A DNA stretch of 64,000 nt from Cymbomonas tetramitiformis. Taxonomy: Eukaryota > Chlorophyta > Pyramimonadophyceae > Pyramimonadales > Pyramimonadaceae. The stretch covers positions 1 through 64,000 of the forward strand of contig LGRX02025900.1 of NCBI GenBank assembly GCA_001247695.2. Direction: 5' to 3'. Positions 23,400 through 32,776 of the stretch are shown here, in pieces; positions within the stretch are counted from its first letter, which is position 1, and every line of letters begins with the position of its first letter. A program made the translations under genes and the position numbers. Under the pieces are notes generated by a model. The model did not search any database and had not been told where the DNA came from. It saw nothing but the letters and a program-made list of their open reading frames with translations.

Positions 23400-23924
23400 A
23401 AGTGAACGTATGTGCGGGTTTGTGAGTGCAGTCTATGAATCCAGAACTGCTGAAGCACAACGCTTCCTCACTTAAGTACCTACGTCTCCCATCATCTTAG
23501 ATGGTACCGCCATTGGGTTGTGAACCCGAGACGTAGGTTGAACGACCAGCATTGTATAAACGACTAGTTCGTTCGTGCTGCGCATGCATGTTCCGTGCAT
23601 GCTAAAGCGAAAGATGGTTCTTGAAGAATCGACAAGATGTATCTTTGCTCTGTCATCTTCGAGTTCGGAGTACGAACTCTCGATGACAGGGATGCCTGAT
23701 GATGTGACATAATCATCTGGCGACATGTACAGTCATCGTCGACCGTACTGACGACTGTCATAAATGTATGACGCGACTCGACCTGTACAGTCATGATCGA
23801 CCATACTGTCGACTGTCATAATAATATATGACATGACATGACATGACATGACATGGTATGACATGTATGACAGGTATGACACGTATGACATGTATGACAC
23901 ATATGTCATCGGTCATAACCCTGA
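23400..23924 (+). repeat. Terminal region of large repeat, copy 2
   Basis: Closely similar to 57100-57640, including GGGTTTGTGAGTGCAGTC, GCACAACGCTTCCTCACTT and the distal GTCGACCGTACTGACGACTG block. It ends at TCATAACCCTGACA (23924), where it abuts a gag A fragment with no transition. Copies 1 and 2 lie in direct orientation about 9.5 kb apart, as terminal repeats of one large element might, but LTR status is not proven. Confidence 0.78.
23479..23537 (+). other. Covarying three-way-junction element, copy 2
   Basis: Outer stem CCTACGTCTC (23479-23488) pairs perfectly over 10 bp with GAGACGTAGG (23528-23537). Hairpin 1 is CCATC-ATCTTA-GATGG (23489-23504). The linker is TACCGCCATT. Hairpin 2 is GGGTTGTGAACCC (23515-23527). 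The motif GGTTGAAC overlaps the 3' end of the outer stem. Confidence 0.78.
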
Positions 23925-26016
23925 CAACACACCCCGCAGCTGCCAGCTCCGTCCACCGCAGCTGCGAGGGAGCTCCTCGACAAATGTCAACAGCTTGCTC
24001 GCGACAATTTTGACAGGAAGGTTGCAAAAATCGTTGCCACGAAAATTCTCGGAGAGAAGTCGGACCGCTTCGCTGGTACGGAGTCCGACGCAGTCGACAT
24101 TTTTTCGCAAATCATGCATGAGCTTCGGACACAGTTTCTTCTGCAGTCGCAGGCGCTTGCTCCCCTCTTTGACCTGACTGACATGACTGTTGCGGCTAGG
24201 CATGAGGGCAACGAGTTGCTGCTCTCGGCTCTGACGTTTCTGGCTCGCCCTGGCTCGCCTGCTCGTGACTGGCTTGAGGCCTCTGGGTCTGACGTTCCTG
24301 GAGATGGCAAGCGCGCTGCCCTTGAGGTGGTGCGCATGCTCCAGGAACGCTCAGAACCCTTTGACTCTTTTGAGTCGCTGCTGGCGGTTCGCATCCCCAG
24401 CAGCGGAGATCCTGACCGTGACATCCGTGAGTTCAATGGCCTGTTGCGGGACGTTCAGCGTTCCCACAACTTGCCAGAGGACGCGGTGAAGCGGCAGTTT
24501 CTCAAGGCTCTCGGCAATGCGGCTCTGTACCGTGACTTGGCTAATTCCTTGGCTCGAGCTGACCAGCGGCAGGGCGTGTCTCTTCTGACTATTCAGGCTC
24601 GTGTGCGGGAGCAGTTCCGCCACGGCCTGAAAGTCTCTGGCACCCCTATTTCGCTCTGTCATTCGGCGATGGCGCGTCTGACCTGGCTGCGGCGTTGTCC
24701 AGTCTGCAGAAGCAGCTGGAGCGCATGCAACAGGACATTCGTGACCTAAAGCGGCAGAAGCGGGAGGAGCCTCCGCCTGCGGGCAAGCACCTTACCCGCT
24801 CTGCTGCCAAGCATCATCGTGCTGGTGTTAAGCCACTTGGCACCGCTCCTCCTGTCTCGTTTGACAAGAAGAGTGGTGCCTTCGTGCCCCGCTGCAAGAA
24901 TGCGGTGTGTGCACAAAGTGGTTTGAAGCACTGGCATGCTGAATGCCCCAACGGCGGTCTTCACTCTGCCCACTATTGTAGTGCGGTTGAAGACTACGAG
25001 GCTGACTGCTTGGCTGTTCGTTTCCAGCGGTTCTATGACGCTGGGGATGCACATGCCTTCGAGTCGCTCTGCGCGATGGAGGGTCGCCCAGAGGTGTGCG
25101 AGCTGTCGGCGCATTCTTTTGTGGCGGCTGAGCCCACGTCTCTGCGGCACTTTCAGGATGCGGCGGCTTCCGCTCGGGATGCGGCAGCTGACGATGACGG
25201 CGTGGCTCACTTTCCTCTAGCCACATTCCACTCGGATGCACGGGGTTCGATTCCGCCACCGCCTGCGGTTCGGGATCCCTCTGCACTCGTGGCTGGTGGT
25301 GTGCCTACGGCTCATGACCCACCAGTGGCTGTCCCTGGCTCTCTCGGCTTGCCTGGTTCTGTCCCATCGCTCCAGCTTGGCGGCTCTGCACCGGCTCCGC
25401 TGTTTGCTGGCATGAGGATTGAGGCTTCTGACATTGGCTCTGAAATCTCTGACAACGACCAAGGCTCTGACAATGACTCTGACGGCGGGCAGCAAGTGGC
25501 TTTTGACTCCTTCGGCACTCTTGAGCATGACTCTGACAGGGGGGCATCGCCACTAGCAGCTCCGATGTACCGTCCACGGGCGCCGCCGAGTTTTCTCCGG
25601 TGTGCGTTAATGTCCTCGGTGCTCTGTTGCTCTCTACTGGCCAGTGCTACGGCATCTCTGGTTGCCGTGGGCGGTGGTGACAGGGGCCTGGTTGAGCCCG
25701 GAGTCACCGTCCATCGGTCCACTGGAGGTATCTTTGCTTCGGATCCGCCACTTGGCTCTCTGGACATCCGTGATTGGCCGCCTGACGATCGAGTTCTTTC
25801 ATCTCTTTCTTCGATGTTCAAACCGCCATGGGGATCTGCTCGTATTGGTTCTTCACATCTTCAGTTTATTTACTTTCTGCTGTGGAACCGCCTTGCCCAC
25901 TTGGGCCTGGTGGTGCTCAATTTCAAAAAGACAGTCTGCAATTCACTTCGGGTTTACTCTGTGTTTACATCCCGACCGCTGAACTCAGCTCTGCTGACCA
26001 GCTTCAAAGTGGCTGA
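23925..26016 (+). pseudogene. gag of element A2, 5'-truncated, frameshifted
   Basis: Family A gag on the plus strand. The reading frame is open from the repeat boundary at 23925 (TGA at 23922), and translation there already aligns inside gag A1 (STAAARELL...ARDNFD). It has the helical region, LPEDAVKRQFL and QARVREQ (near 24590-24615). A frame change follows at about 24640, then a coiled-coil-like LQKQLERMQQDIRDLKRQ segment. Next come a zinc knuckle CX4CX6HX4C (near 24890-24950), an acidic repeat-rich region, a hydrophobic segment (about 25608-25665) and GGGDRGLVEPG. A second shift near 25780 leads to the conserved end AELSSADQLQSG at 26016. The 5' LTR is missing. Confidence 0.8.
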
Positions 26017-26201
26017 GTTTCTAGTCAATCATCCTGGCAGCTTGATTAGCTTTAGCCCAGTAGTGGGATGACCGGGTCAAAACCCCGGCACCCAGCTAGA
26101 AGTGATCGGTTTCCACCGAGTTGCACGTAGGTGTTTGTTTGTTATCACGTGGCTGTATACCCTGTACCTACCTTGCTAGGTAGTCACACCCACGGGTGGT
26201 G

Positions 26202-26444
26202 TGCTGGACTTCGGGTTTAGGCTTAGTTATTATGGGCTCTGACTAGCCCCTAGCCTGACCCTGCTTCCGTCTCGTGTCCGTGACATCCTAGCACTGTACT
26301 GTACAGTAGTACAGTACAGTAGTACAGTCATCGTTTCACTGTCTGGGTTTCCGAGAGCATAAAGCTTCGGCCAGACACAAGTTATAGGATTAGCAGTTTG
26401 TCTCCTAGCAAGCTTAGCCGGACAGCGTATCTGTCTTCCTCGCA
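26202..26444 (+). repeat. 3' LTR of element A2
   Basis: 243 bp, TG...CA, homologous to the A1 LTRs on the opposite strand: same start TGCTGGACTT and same end CTCGCA, with an internal CTGTACTGTACAGTAGTACAG patch. It is preceded by GGGTGGTG, the shared candidate polypurine tract. The AT-rich virus-like island starts immediately after it. Confidence 0.88.
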
Positions 26445-26672
26445 CAAATTAAAAAAGAATATTACAAATAATGTTTGGCTCACCTTAATGACACCGCGAT
26501 CAATTTGTATGGCTCTTTGATATGCCTCGCGCTTCATCAAGCGGAATACAATGTGAAGCGCGAATGTCTAATACGACCTGACATTATCTGCATTGTTAAA
26601 AAAAGGATATATATATACATCTTCAAAATTACTCCTTAGCAACTTGATATATAATAAAGCGTATATAACAGT

Positions 26673-27632
26673 ATGACGACAAAAAATAAAATTACGAATG
26701 CTCTTTATGAGGACATGAAACGTAAAGAAGTGTTCATTAATTTTATGCATCAACAAAAGGAAACATTACGTAACGTAAATGTGTTGTATCACACTTTAAT
26801 TGATTATAGAAAACGTAGAAATCCTAATGATCACGAACCCGTTTTTAATTTTTTGGAGATTGTACGCGCATCAGACTCACGTTTTGAAAATCGATTACGT
26901 CTGTTACACAAGTACTTGTTTACGTTGGATGATACGTACATAGAAAAAGTGACCGATATATTTTTTAAAGATTCGATAAATAGTTTTATACAAATTGTAT
27001 TTACCGCGTGTGTCGAAGTAAGCGATGTTATACAAAAGACTGATGAACTTTCGATGTTACATTTATTTCTTATAAACAACAACGATCAATCTACAGAACA
27101 ATATTTGTTTAAAAACGTTGTGTGTACTTACTATGACGACTTTGTATGTACGTATTACGAAACGGCCGTAAATAACTTGCTTGAGTACGAATATCGTGAA
27201 AACAGGAGTAATTTACTCTTAAATAATTTCTTAAATGAATTATATATGGATACACTCCAAAATATATTGTCGACAGATCAAAAATATTTATGGTGCGCGT
27301 GTTTTTTTTTAACTATAAAAAAAAGACATAAAACTTTTTATGAGCTTTGTGAGTATGATAGTGGAAAGCATTTTAATTTTGAAATCGATAATAAAACGCT
27401 CAAAAGATTAAGAAGGAACGATACTGCATACGACTATCAAATGATAAGCATAAATGAAAAGTTGTACTCTTTCGATTATACAGGATCGGGCCTTGACCTA
27501 GAGATAGATTTTGAGGAATGCCAAAATATTCACAATTTTGACGATTGGTACACAAAAGTTTTGCACATTGTCAGCGAAGAGATCACAAATATTATGAACC
27601 GCGACCAGAAAAAAACTTATAAAACAGTTTAG
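26673..27632 (+). CDS. Unknown 319-aa protein of the AT-rich island
   Basis: ATG start at 26673, with TATA-like sequences upstream (ATATATATATAC at about 26608-26619 and GATATATAATAAAG at about 26646). The product is soluble, with no clear signal peptide or transmembrane segment. It is rich in Asn, Tyr, Leu and acidic residues, and mostly helical in appearance (for example NNLLEYEYRENRSNLLLNNF). I recognise no catalytic motif or family. Codons are heavily A/T-ending, as in its neighbours in the island. Length and composition fit a viral structural or replication accessory protein, but that is only context. It may continue into the ORF just downstream through a frame change. Confidence 0.7.
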   Translation: MTTKNKITNALYEDMKRKEVFINFMHQQKETLRNVNVLYHTLIDYRKRRNPNDHEPVFNFLEIVRASDSRFENRLRLLHKYLFTLDDTYIEKVTDIFFKDSINSFIQIVFTACVEVSDVIQKTDELSMLHLFLINNNDQSTEQYLFKNVVCTYYDDFVCTYYETAVNNLLEYEYRENRSNLLLNNFLNELYMDTLQNILSTDQKYLWCACFFLTIKKRHKTFYELCEYDSGKHFNFEIDNKTLKRLRRNDTAYDYQMISINEKLYSFDYTGSGLDLEIDFEECQNIHNFDDWYTKVLHIVSEEITNIMNRDQKKTYKTV

Positions 27633-27636
27633 GTTA

Positions 27637-27879
27637 TTGTATTTGATATCGAAGACAAACAAGTACACTATAAATTACGACGTTCGCAATATTTCTTACG
27701 TGACACCTAACAAGATCAATGATACGATAATGATATGTTTACAAATTCGTGAATGTATAATTAGCTGCGCCACGGTCAGATTACCCTTAGAAGATTATAG
27801 GTTTCATATTCTGGATTATCTCATTGATAATTACGACTTCGCAAGTTCATCCTTGACGGATCACCTTACCTTACTATAA
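27637..27879 (+). CDS. Small ORF downstream of the 319-aa gene
   Basis: About 80 codons open, but without an ATG at its 5' end (TTG at 27637); the first in-frame ATG is internal, near 27733. It starts 4 nt after the preceding stop in the +1 frame. It has island-like codon use and a plausible folded composition (RLPLEDYRFHILDYLID). It could be a frameshifted C-terminus of the upstream gene, a small separate protein, or chance. Not recognised. Confidence 0.35.
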   Translation: MYLISKTNKYTINYDVRNISYVTPNKINDTIMICLQIRECIISCATVRLPLEDYRFHILDYLIDNYDFASSSLTDHLTLL

Positions 27880-28062
27880 CAAAAATCGCATCATATATAC
27901 GTGCAAAATCACACTATCGAAAAAAAGTCCGCACACGTGACGATCTTCGCACTTTTGCACACCATAGACAGTACGGTTGCTAATCTGACCTGTATATTAC
28001 ATTAATCTTGATTTTTTCTTAGTCTGATTCTTATCTTCATCCTGGTTTCAATTCTCAGTGCA

Positions 28063-28371
28063 TCAACAATCATCTTCTTCTTCAAGCTTAAAAACGTACG
28101 AGTGATGCACTTTTTGCGAATTATAAATTATTTCTTTTTCTTTTTTTGTTTCTTGCACGTTCGGTTCCATTTTGTGCGATCGATTAAAAATACAACACCA
28201 TCTTGACGAGGCGAAATAATTAGATTTAAAATCGCATATACCCCAATTCAAAAAACGGTTGTCCGTAATCGTATTGTCCATCATTTTCTTATTCTTGTGG
28301 AAAACTATGTCTTTTTTTATAGGTGCACTTACCTTGACGTCCTCCTGCACGAAAAAATTATATGTATACAT
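28063..28371 (-). CDS. Possible 102-aa protein, unrecognised
   Basis: ATG at 28371 on the minus strand and stop at 28063. Mixed charged composition with an acidic C-terminal end (KLEEEDDC). It fills most of the gap between the flanking plus-strand genes. An overlapping minus ORF in another frame starts at 28556. Nothing supports one strongly over the other; I prefer this one for its composition and position. A sequence resembling a splice donor (AAGGTAAGTG on the minus strand) occurs near 28328-28336. Confidence 0.35.
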   Translation of the reverse strand: MYTYNFFVQEDVKVSAPIKKDIVFHKNKKMMDNTITDNRFLNWGICDFKSNYFASSRWCCIFNRSHKMEPNVQETKKEKEIIYNSQKVHHSYVFKLEEEDDC

Positions 28372-28701
28372 TTTCTTTTTATTCGATCACAAATTTGCCA
28401 CAAACCCTGTAAATCGAGCATCATCAGAGTTGACACGGCGCAATCGGTTTCTTGCCTATAACAATACTTGATTCTCGAAATGTATCGTATTGATTTTTTT
28501 GTATACGTATATGTAAGATGTGGTATTTGTAGAATTATTTTTTTAAATTGTTTCACTTAATATTATACGTAGTATGAGGTTCACCGGTAAAATAATAAGT
28601 AAAAAAACAAAGAACGCTTACGCTCGAATGTCACTTTGCGTTGTCCGCTTAAAATCTGTATGATCCGAAGAAGGGTTATCACACTTCTAAAATAATTTGA
28701 T

Positions 28702-28709
28702 GTATAAAT
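28702..28709 (+). promoter_or_regulatory. TATA box of the Ulp1-like gene
   Basis: TATAAATA 54 bp upstream of the preferred ATG at 28763. The same octamer occurs at a similar distance upstream of the divergent membrane-protein gene (30941-30948, minus). If it is a TATA box, transcription would start after the ATG at 28700, which favours 28763 as the real start. Confidence 0.5.
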
Positions 28710-28762
28710 ATGACTTTTTTCATTTCATTCGATCGCTTATTCGTTATTTCGACTTTTTCGAG

Positions 28763-29638
28763 ATGCGCTTTAAACGCGTACAAAAATGTCGTCGAATGGA
28801 ACAGGTCATTCCTCTTAAGGACGATGAGCTTACCGAAACGAATACGACAAAGAGTGATCTCATCGATCTGACAGATCACGAAGAAAAAAGTATTCTATTG
28901 GGCGATTCGTTATTGATTGAGGAACGAATAGTTTTACATAATCTTCAAAAAATGCTTAATGCTATGAACAAGAATGGTATGCGCACTTGTATGATCAAGC
29001 ATGTGTCTCGATATTCCACCTTCGATGCATACTCTTTGCAGCCACGACACTTTTGCAACATTTTGCAAAAATTCTGGATAGATGACACAGTGGTAGACGC
29101 TTATCTCTTACTTTTACGAGATTATATGAGCGCGAGACAAACTCACAACCTCGCTATGTTAAACACTCATATATTTGTTTTGATGAGAAATGCAAACTTG
29201 GAAAACAAAGATCCGCCGACAGGATTGAGCCAATTGTTTCGGCCAAACATTCGATATTATTTTTCTCCCGTCTTAGTAAATGAAAACCACTGGATATCGG
29301 TACTGCTGGATGTTGTAAGCAATCACGTATACGTCTACGATTCTTTTCAAACTTGCGAGAGCAAGTACACAAGTTATTTGCGTCCGTCTATTCAAGCTAT
29401 GATACGTCTTCACAACAAAAAATTGTTCGTAAAAAATGTAGATGAGTATGCGACCATTACGACCATCCGGGGTATGCCTCGTCAAAAGAATACGTACGAT
29501 TGTGGAATCTACATGCTCGCTTACGCGCGCGCGCTCCGTGACGTCGCAAGTGGAACGGCATTAAATCTCGGACAAGACGTGGAGCGTTATGGCCGTAGAA
29601 AGTTGGCTCTCTCATTGCACGCGTGTTTTGTCAATTGA
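28763..29638 (+). CDS. Ulp1/SENP-like cysteine protease (C48)
   Basis: 291 aa from ATG 28763 (ORF open from 28697). It is a predicted thiol protease of the Ulp1/adenain fold. Candidate catalytic residues are His176 in NENHWISV, Asp193 in VYVYDSF, Gln241 in MPRQKN and Cys247 in YDCGIYML. This His-Asp-Gln-Cys order and spacing is typical of family C48. Upstream, WIDDTVVDAYLLLL followed by LNTHIF corresponds to the LNDxVINxYLxLL block of Ulp1 enzymes. The N-terminal ~70 residues are charged and variable. Cellular members cleave SUMO-like modifiers; related folds in adenoviruses, Polintons and some large viruses process virion proteins. The island context favours a viral role, but the substrate is unknown. 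All key residues are present, so it could be active. Confidence 0.8.
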   Translation: MRFKRVQKCRRMEQVIPLKDDELTETNTTKSDLIDLTDHEEKSILLGDSLLIEERIVLHNLQKMLNAMNKNGMRTCMIKHVSRYSTFDAYSLQPRHFCNILQKFWIDDTVVDAYLLLLRDYMSARQTHNLAMLNTHIFVLMRNANLENKDPPTGLSQLFRPNIRYYFSPVLVNENHWISVLLDVVSNHVYVYDSFQTCESKYTSYLRPSIQAMIRLHNKKLFVKNVDEYATITTIRGMPRQKNTYDCGIYMLAYARALRDVASGTALNLGQDVERYGRRKLALSLHACFVN

Positions 29639-29662
29639 ACAGCTTGTGCTGATTCATTATAT

Positions 29663-30880
29663 TTATACATACCCGACTCTCGATCTTGAACGCGAAACTC
29701 GTTTAAGCGTTTTATTTGTGGTAGTCGGTACTTTCATCGTGCCTTGATCTTCATAAAGATCGAGCACCTTTTCCGGTACATCGATCGCGCTATCTTTTGA
29801 GTCTTCGTATGTCGCGTCGTTTTGATTATGTGTACGGGATTGATTGCTAGCACGAATAAGCGATATGCATATTAAAAGTATGACGTTGACAAATACTTGT
29901 ATCATACGTAATATTCCGAATAGGATCAAATCACCAATCTGTTTTTCGTTGATTTCGTGATCCCCGAATAGTCGACAGAGTCGTCCGTTATGACCATAAT
30001 CACCTTCGCTGGGAGATATAAGTTGAGAGAAAGCGATCGCGCTGAACAAAATACTGATTATTAAGTCGATAATGACGATAAAAATCAATATTACTCCGAT
30101 AAACAGAGGGTATCTTCGAATGGTGGCCGCGAAAATACCGGTCAAACATATAATGATGTAGTAAAAAAAAACGACGGTTTCATAAAACCCGTGATTCGCG
30201 TACTCCGCCAACATGGACAGATGTTGCAATCCAACAATGATGAGGAGACCGGTGTTAAATGAGACGGTTGCGCTAATAACGTACACGACTCTCTCCTTGT
30301 GGCACTTTCCGTAATGAGACACCAAGTTAATTTGCGTAAAGCTGGTAATAAGATTGTATCCAGCGAAGACCGATATTGTTGCAAATATGAAACCAAGATC
30401 TTGCATGCCCTCGTTACACGGCTCGGGTACCCACAGCACGTGACCTTTAAGATATATAAATTCCTTGTGTATGCAAGTATATACCGACGTTAAGGCGCTT
30501 ATCGTGGTCCAAAGATCTAAGGACGCGCATATCGAATGTAGCATACACATGACGTTGATCCACTCGTGCGTCTGCATAGCGTCAAACACGTCTTTTGCTC
30601 TCAACATCTTTAAATCCTTATACGTGACCAGTTTTTTTTTGTGTACCGCGTCTTGCGATCTCGTTCCGTAAACATCCACCGTATGCAGCAATCCCAAGTT
30701 TATAACGCAGACTATTAAGTGAACACTGCAGGATATGCCGATAAATCCTCGTGGAGCATATATTAAAGCCGTGACGAGGATGGACATATTCTGCCAGATG
30801 TCAAAAAAATAAAAGAGATACACTCTCCATGCATGTTCGATTATATTTTGTTTTTTTTCTCTAGAGTCGTTGTCTAACAT
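29663..30880 (-). CDS. 8-TM membrane protein, unrecognised
   Basis: 405 aa, ATG at 30880. Hydrophobic segments lie at roughly residues 18-40, 45-66, 107-135, 160-183, 196-220, 231-252, 256-285 and 312-345, that is eight likely membrane spans. A polar tail of ~60 residues rich in Asp, Glu, Ser and basic residues follows (ends KRVSRSRSRVGYV). A short charged N-terminus precedes TM1. An extended hydrophilic loop between TM2 and TM3 contains KKKLVTYKDLK. No transporter or GPCR signature is visible. An 8-TM layout with a cytoplasmic tail is also that of herpesvirus glycoprotein M, but I see no sequence match and claim no homology. It is convergent with the Ulp1 gene (24-bp gap) and divergent from the nuclease gene. 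Confidence 0.72.
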   Translation of the reverse strand: MLDNDSREKKQNIIEHAWRVYLFYFFDIWQNMSILVTALIYAPRGFIGISCSVHLIVCVINLGLLHTVDVYGTRSQDAVHKKKLVTYKDLKMLRAKDVFDAMQTHEWINVMCMLHSICASLDLWTTISALTSVYTCIHKEFIYLKGHVLWVPEPCNEGMQDLGFIFATISVFAGYNLITSFTQINLVSHYGKCHKERVVYVISATVSFNTGLLIIVGLQHLSMLAEYANHGFYETVVFFYYIIICLTGIFAATIRRYPLFIGVILIFIVIIDLIISILFSAIAFSQLISPSEGDYGHNGRLCRLFGDHEINEKQIGDLILFGILRMIQVFVNVILLICISLIRASNQSRTHNQNDATYEDSKDSAIDVPEKVLDLYEDQGTMKVPTTTNKTLKRVSRSRSRVGYV

Positions 30881-30940
30881 TTTTTACGTTGCTTACTTAT
30901 TTCATAAAAATCACTGTATTCTAAAAATCACGCTCTTTGG

Positions 30941-30948
30941 TATTTATA
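30941..30948 (-). promoter_or_regulatory. TATA box of the 8-TM protein gene
   Basis: TATAAATA on the minus strand, 60 bp upstream of the ATG at 30880. It lies in the 139-bp region shared with the divergent nuclease gene (ATG 31020). Confidence 0.5.
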
Positions 30949-31019
30949 CACCTGTCCAGGTTTTCTCGTTCGTACGTTTAACGCCAAGAAAGTGCTTGAG
31001 ATTCTTATACATTCTTATT

Positions 31020-32197
31020 ATGGGATTACACGCTACTATCAAAGCTCACTTGGTCGAACATAAAAAAGACGCAATTTTAGACGATGTTCCCGCTACTTTT
31101 AGCGCACAAGCGCCGACCTTATGTGTTATCGATTTTATGTGGCTCTTCTATCGTTTCTCCGGCTCAACCGGATATCAACTTGTGCGTTTTTTTTTAAAAC
31201 AGGCTTTCGAAACGTTCGACGGTGGTATCGCACGGGTCGCAATCCTTACCGATAACGCGAACCAGGTTCCCATAGAAAAACGAGAGGAACAGCAAAGGCG
31301 TCGCGCCAGACGTAAACATGTAGATGACACGGAACTAAACGAGGACAAACCCTTAGAGATAACGGACCATACTTGCCCTGTAAACTTTATTGACGCCTTG
31401 ATGCGAAACGACTTCAGAGATAAGGTCATGGCTTATCTCTGGGCATCGGTCGAAAAAATCTTGATGACACCGAGGTATTCTGATCTCGCTAGACAGATAG
31501 TTTCCGAGAGGTTCGATCAGAATGATACGGAGTTGGTGGCGTGCTTCTGCATAGGGAGTTGGCCACCCCAAACCTGGATTTGGACCGATACCACCGGTTG
31601 GACGCATGCTACGGCGCCTATCATACATCCAAAACATGGAGAAGCGGATATGGCAACGGTGGACGTCATACGATACTTCTTAAAAATCGATCGAGCAGCG
31701 GGACGGCGAACGGGATGTATCGTCGTGCGGACTATAGATTCTGATTCCATACCGATACTGTTACTTCTGCAAGCACGCATGTCCTTCAATAACGCTCGCT
31801 TGTTACTGTGGTTACCGTCTTGCGGAAAGCATTCAAATTCCGGACGCCTCTCAACTTACGATGAGAATCGACAAAATGATTCTTCGATCTCTTCCATTGC
31901 CACAAGACTGGGTGGCGAAACGTTTGTACCCGCGCGGACAAATAAAAGAAAACGAAACGAATCTTCGAGAATTTGGAATTACGAAAACAAAACCCTGATT
32001 CGTATAGACAAGATATGCAGCAAAGAAGATACGCTTCGATTTGTTGTTTTATGCGTTATCATGGGCACCGATTTCAACGCGAAACTGATACCGGGTCTTG
32101 GTATTGAAAAAATTATCAAAGAATTGTACAGATTAGATGCGAAGGGTATCCGGCGTTGTTTTTTGTGCGCGGAAGGTTTGAGAAACGTATGCGCTAC
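31020..32197 (+). pseudogene. XPG/FEN1-superfamily nuclease, 3' end cut by LTR
   Basis: The start is chosen at ATG 31020 because family members begin MG and the upstream extension is TTG-initiated. 392 codons remain before the family B LTR. Visible landmarks are Asp38 in CVIDFMWLF, Asp78 in ILTDNANQVP followed by a basic KREEQQRRRARR helix, Glu208/Asp210 in HGEADMAT, Asp240/Asp242 in TIDSDSIP, and Asp351 in MGTDFNAKLIPGLGIEKI, which resembles the H3TH of FEN1. These acidic residues fit the two-metal site of FEN1/XPG/XRN nucleases acting on flap or single-stranded ends. The LTR at 32198 replaces the natural C-terminus with 12 foreign codons to 32234. The catalytic part is intact, but the protein is truncated. 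Confidence 0.72.
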
Positions 32198-32453
32198 TGG
32201 AATATCCCGGTTCAAGATATCAGACAGTCAGTGAACCAATATAGATAAACTCTTATAAGAAATAAACCCTAAGCTAGATATACCCGGAACGGTCACGGAG
32301 TCGGAACGGTCTCGAGTCTAGCTACCTGTGACACTCGGTGTGTCACAGCACAGGCTTACGGATCAGTCACGGTCCAGTGTTGGCTACCTAGGAATCTGTC
32401 ATAGGGGCCTGCACCGGGACTCCCGGTCAGGGCTGCCTATACAGATTTCAGCA
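32198..32453 (-). repeat. 3' LTR of element B1
   Basis: 256 bp, very similar to 35769-36024 over its full length. It starts TGGAATATCCCGG and ends GATTTCAGCA on the plus strand. It truncates the nuclease gene. Confidence 0.92.
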
Positions 32454-32776
32454 CACCACCCCAGCACTGTGGGTGGTGACTGACAGGTAAGTCAGAGAAG
32501 TTAAGATAAGTTAGGGTAGGAGCTAGGGTGACAAACCTAACTGCTAATCCAACTGTGCTATTCTGATACACAAATTGAAACCCTCTAGCTAGCACAAGTG
32601 CAGAAACCTACGGGTAAGGAGCTCCCGCTAAACAACTGAAAGGCACTGTGTAAGCAAACCAGATTGAAGATTGTAGATGTCAAAGCAAAGCATAAAGCAA
32701 ATTGAAGACCATGTTGAGGTCAAAGCACATCTCAGCACACCACCAGAGTGGTGTACTGCCAGAGCCAGAAGGAAAA

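Larger units (their letters stand above)
26445..32197. other. AT-rich virus-like gene island
   Basis: 5.75 kb of compact coding sequence with strong A/T preference at third positions, short intergenic gaps, genes on both strands and no clear introns. It sits abruptly between two GC-rich LTR elements. It encodes a 319-aa unknown, a Ulp1-type protease, an 8-TM protein, an XPG/FEN1-superfamily nuclease and two smaller ORFs. This density is seen nowhere else in the window. Viral or virus-like origin is inferred from the gene set, compactness and TATA spacing. No capsid, polymerase or packaging gene is present to name the group. Confidence 0.65.

Noticed and set aside
23530..23550. Integron attC-like site (GTTGAAC matches GTTRRRY)
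   Set aside because: A seven-base match with no partner RYYYAAC box at the right place, in a eukaryotic genome; chance is more likely.
13830..23924. Calling 13830-14424 and 23400-23924 LTRs of a 10-kb retroelement
   Set aside because: The order and distal 200 bp fit, but the proximal parts are diverged, no TG...CA ends or target duplication are visible, and copy 2 of the body lacks a matching right end inside the window.
23848..24177. Plus-strand ORF through the repeat/gag junction
   Set aside because: Half is satellite and half is out of the gag frame; no independent support.
29663..30880. Annotating the 8-TM protein as glycoprotein M
   Set aside because: Only topology agrees; no conserved residues could be identified.
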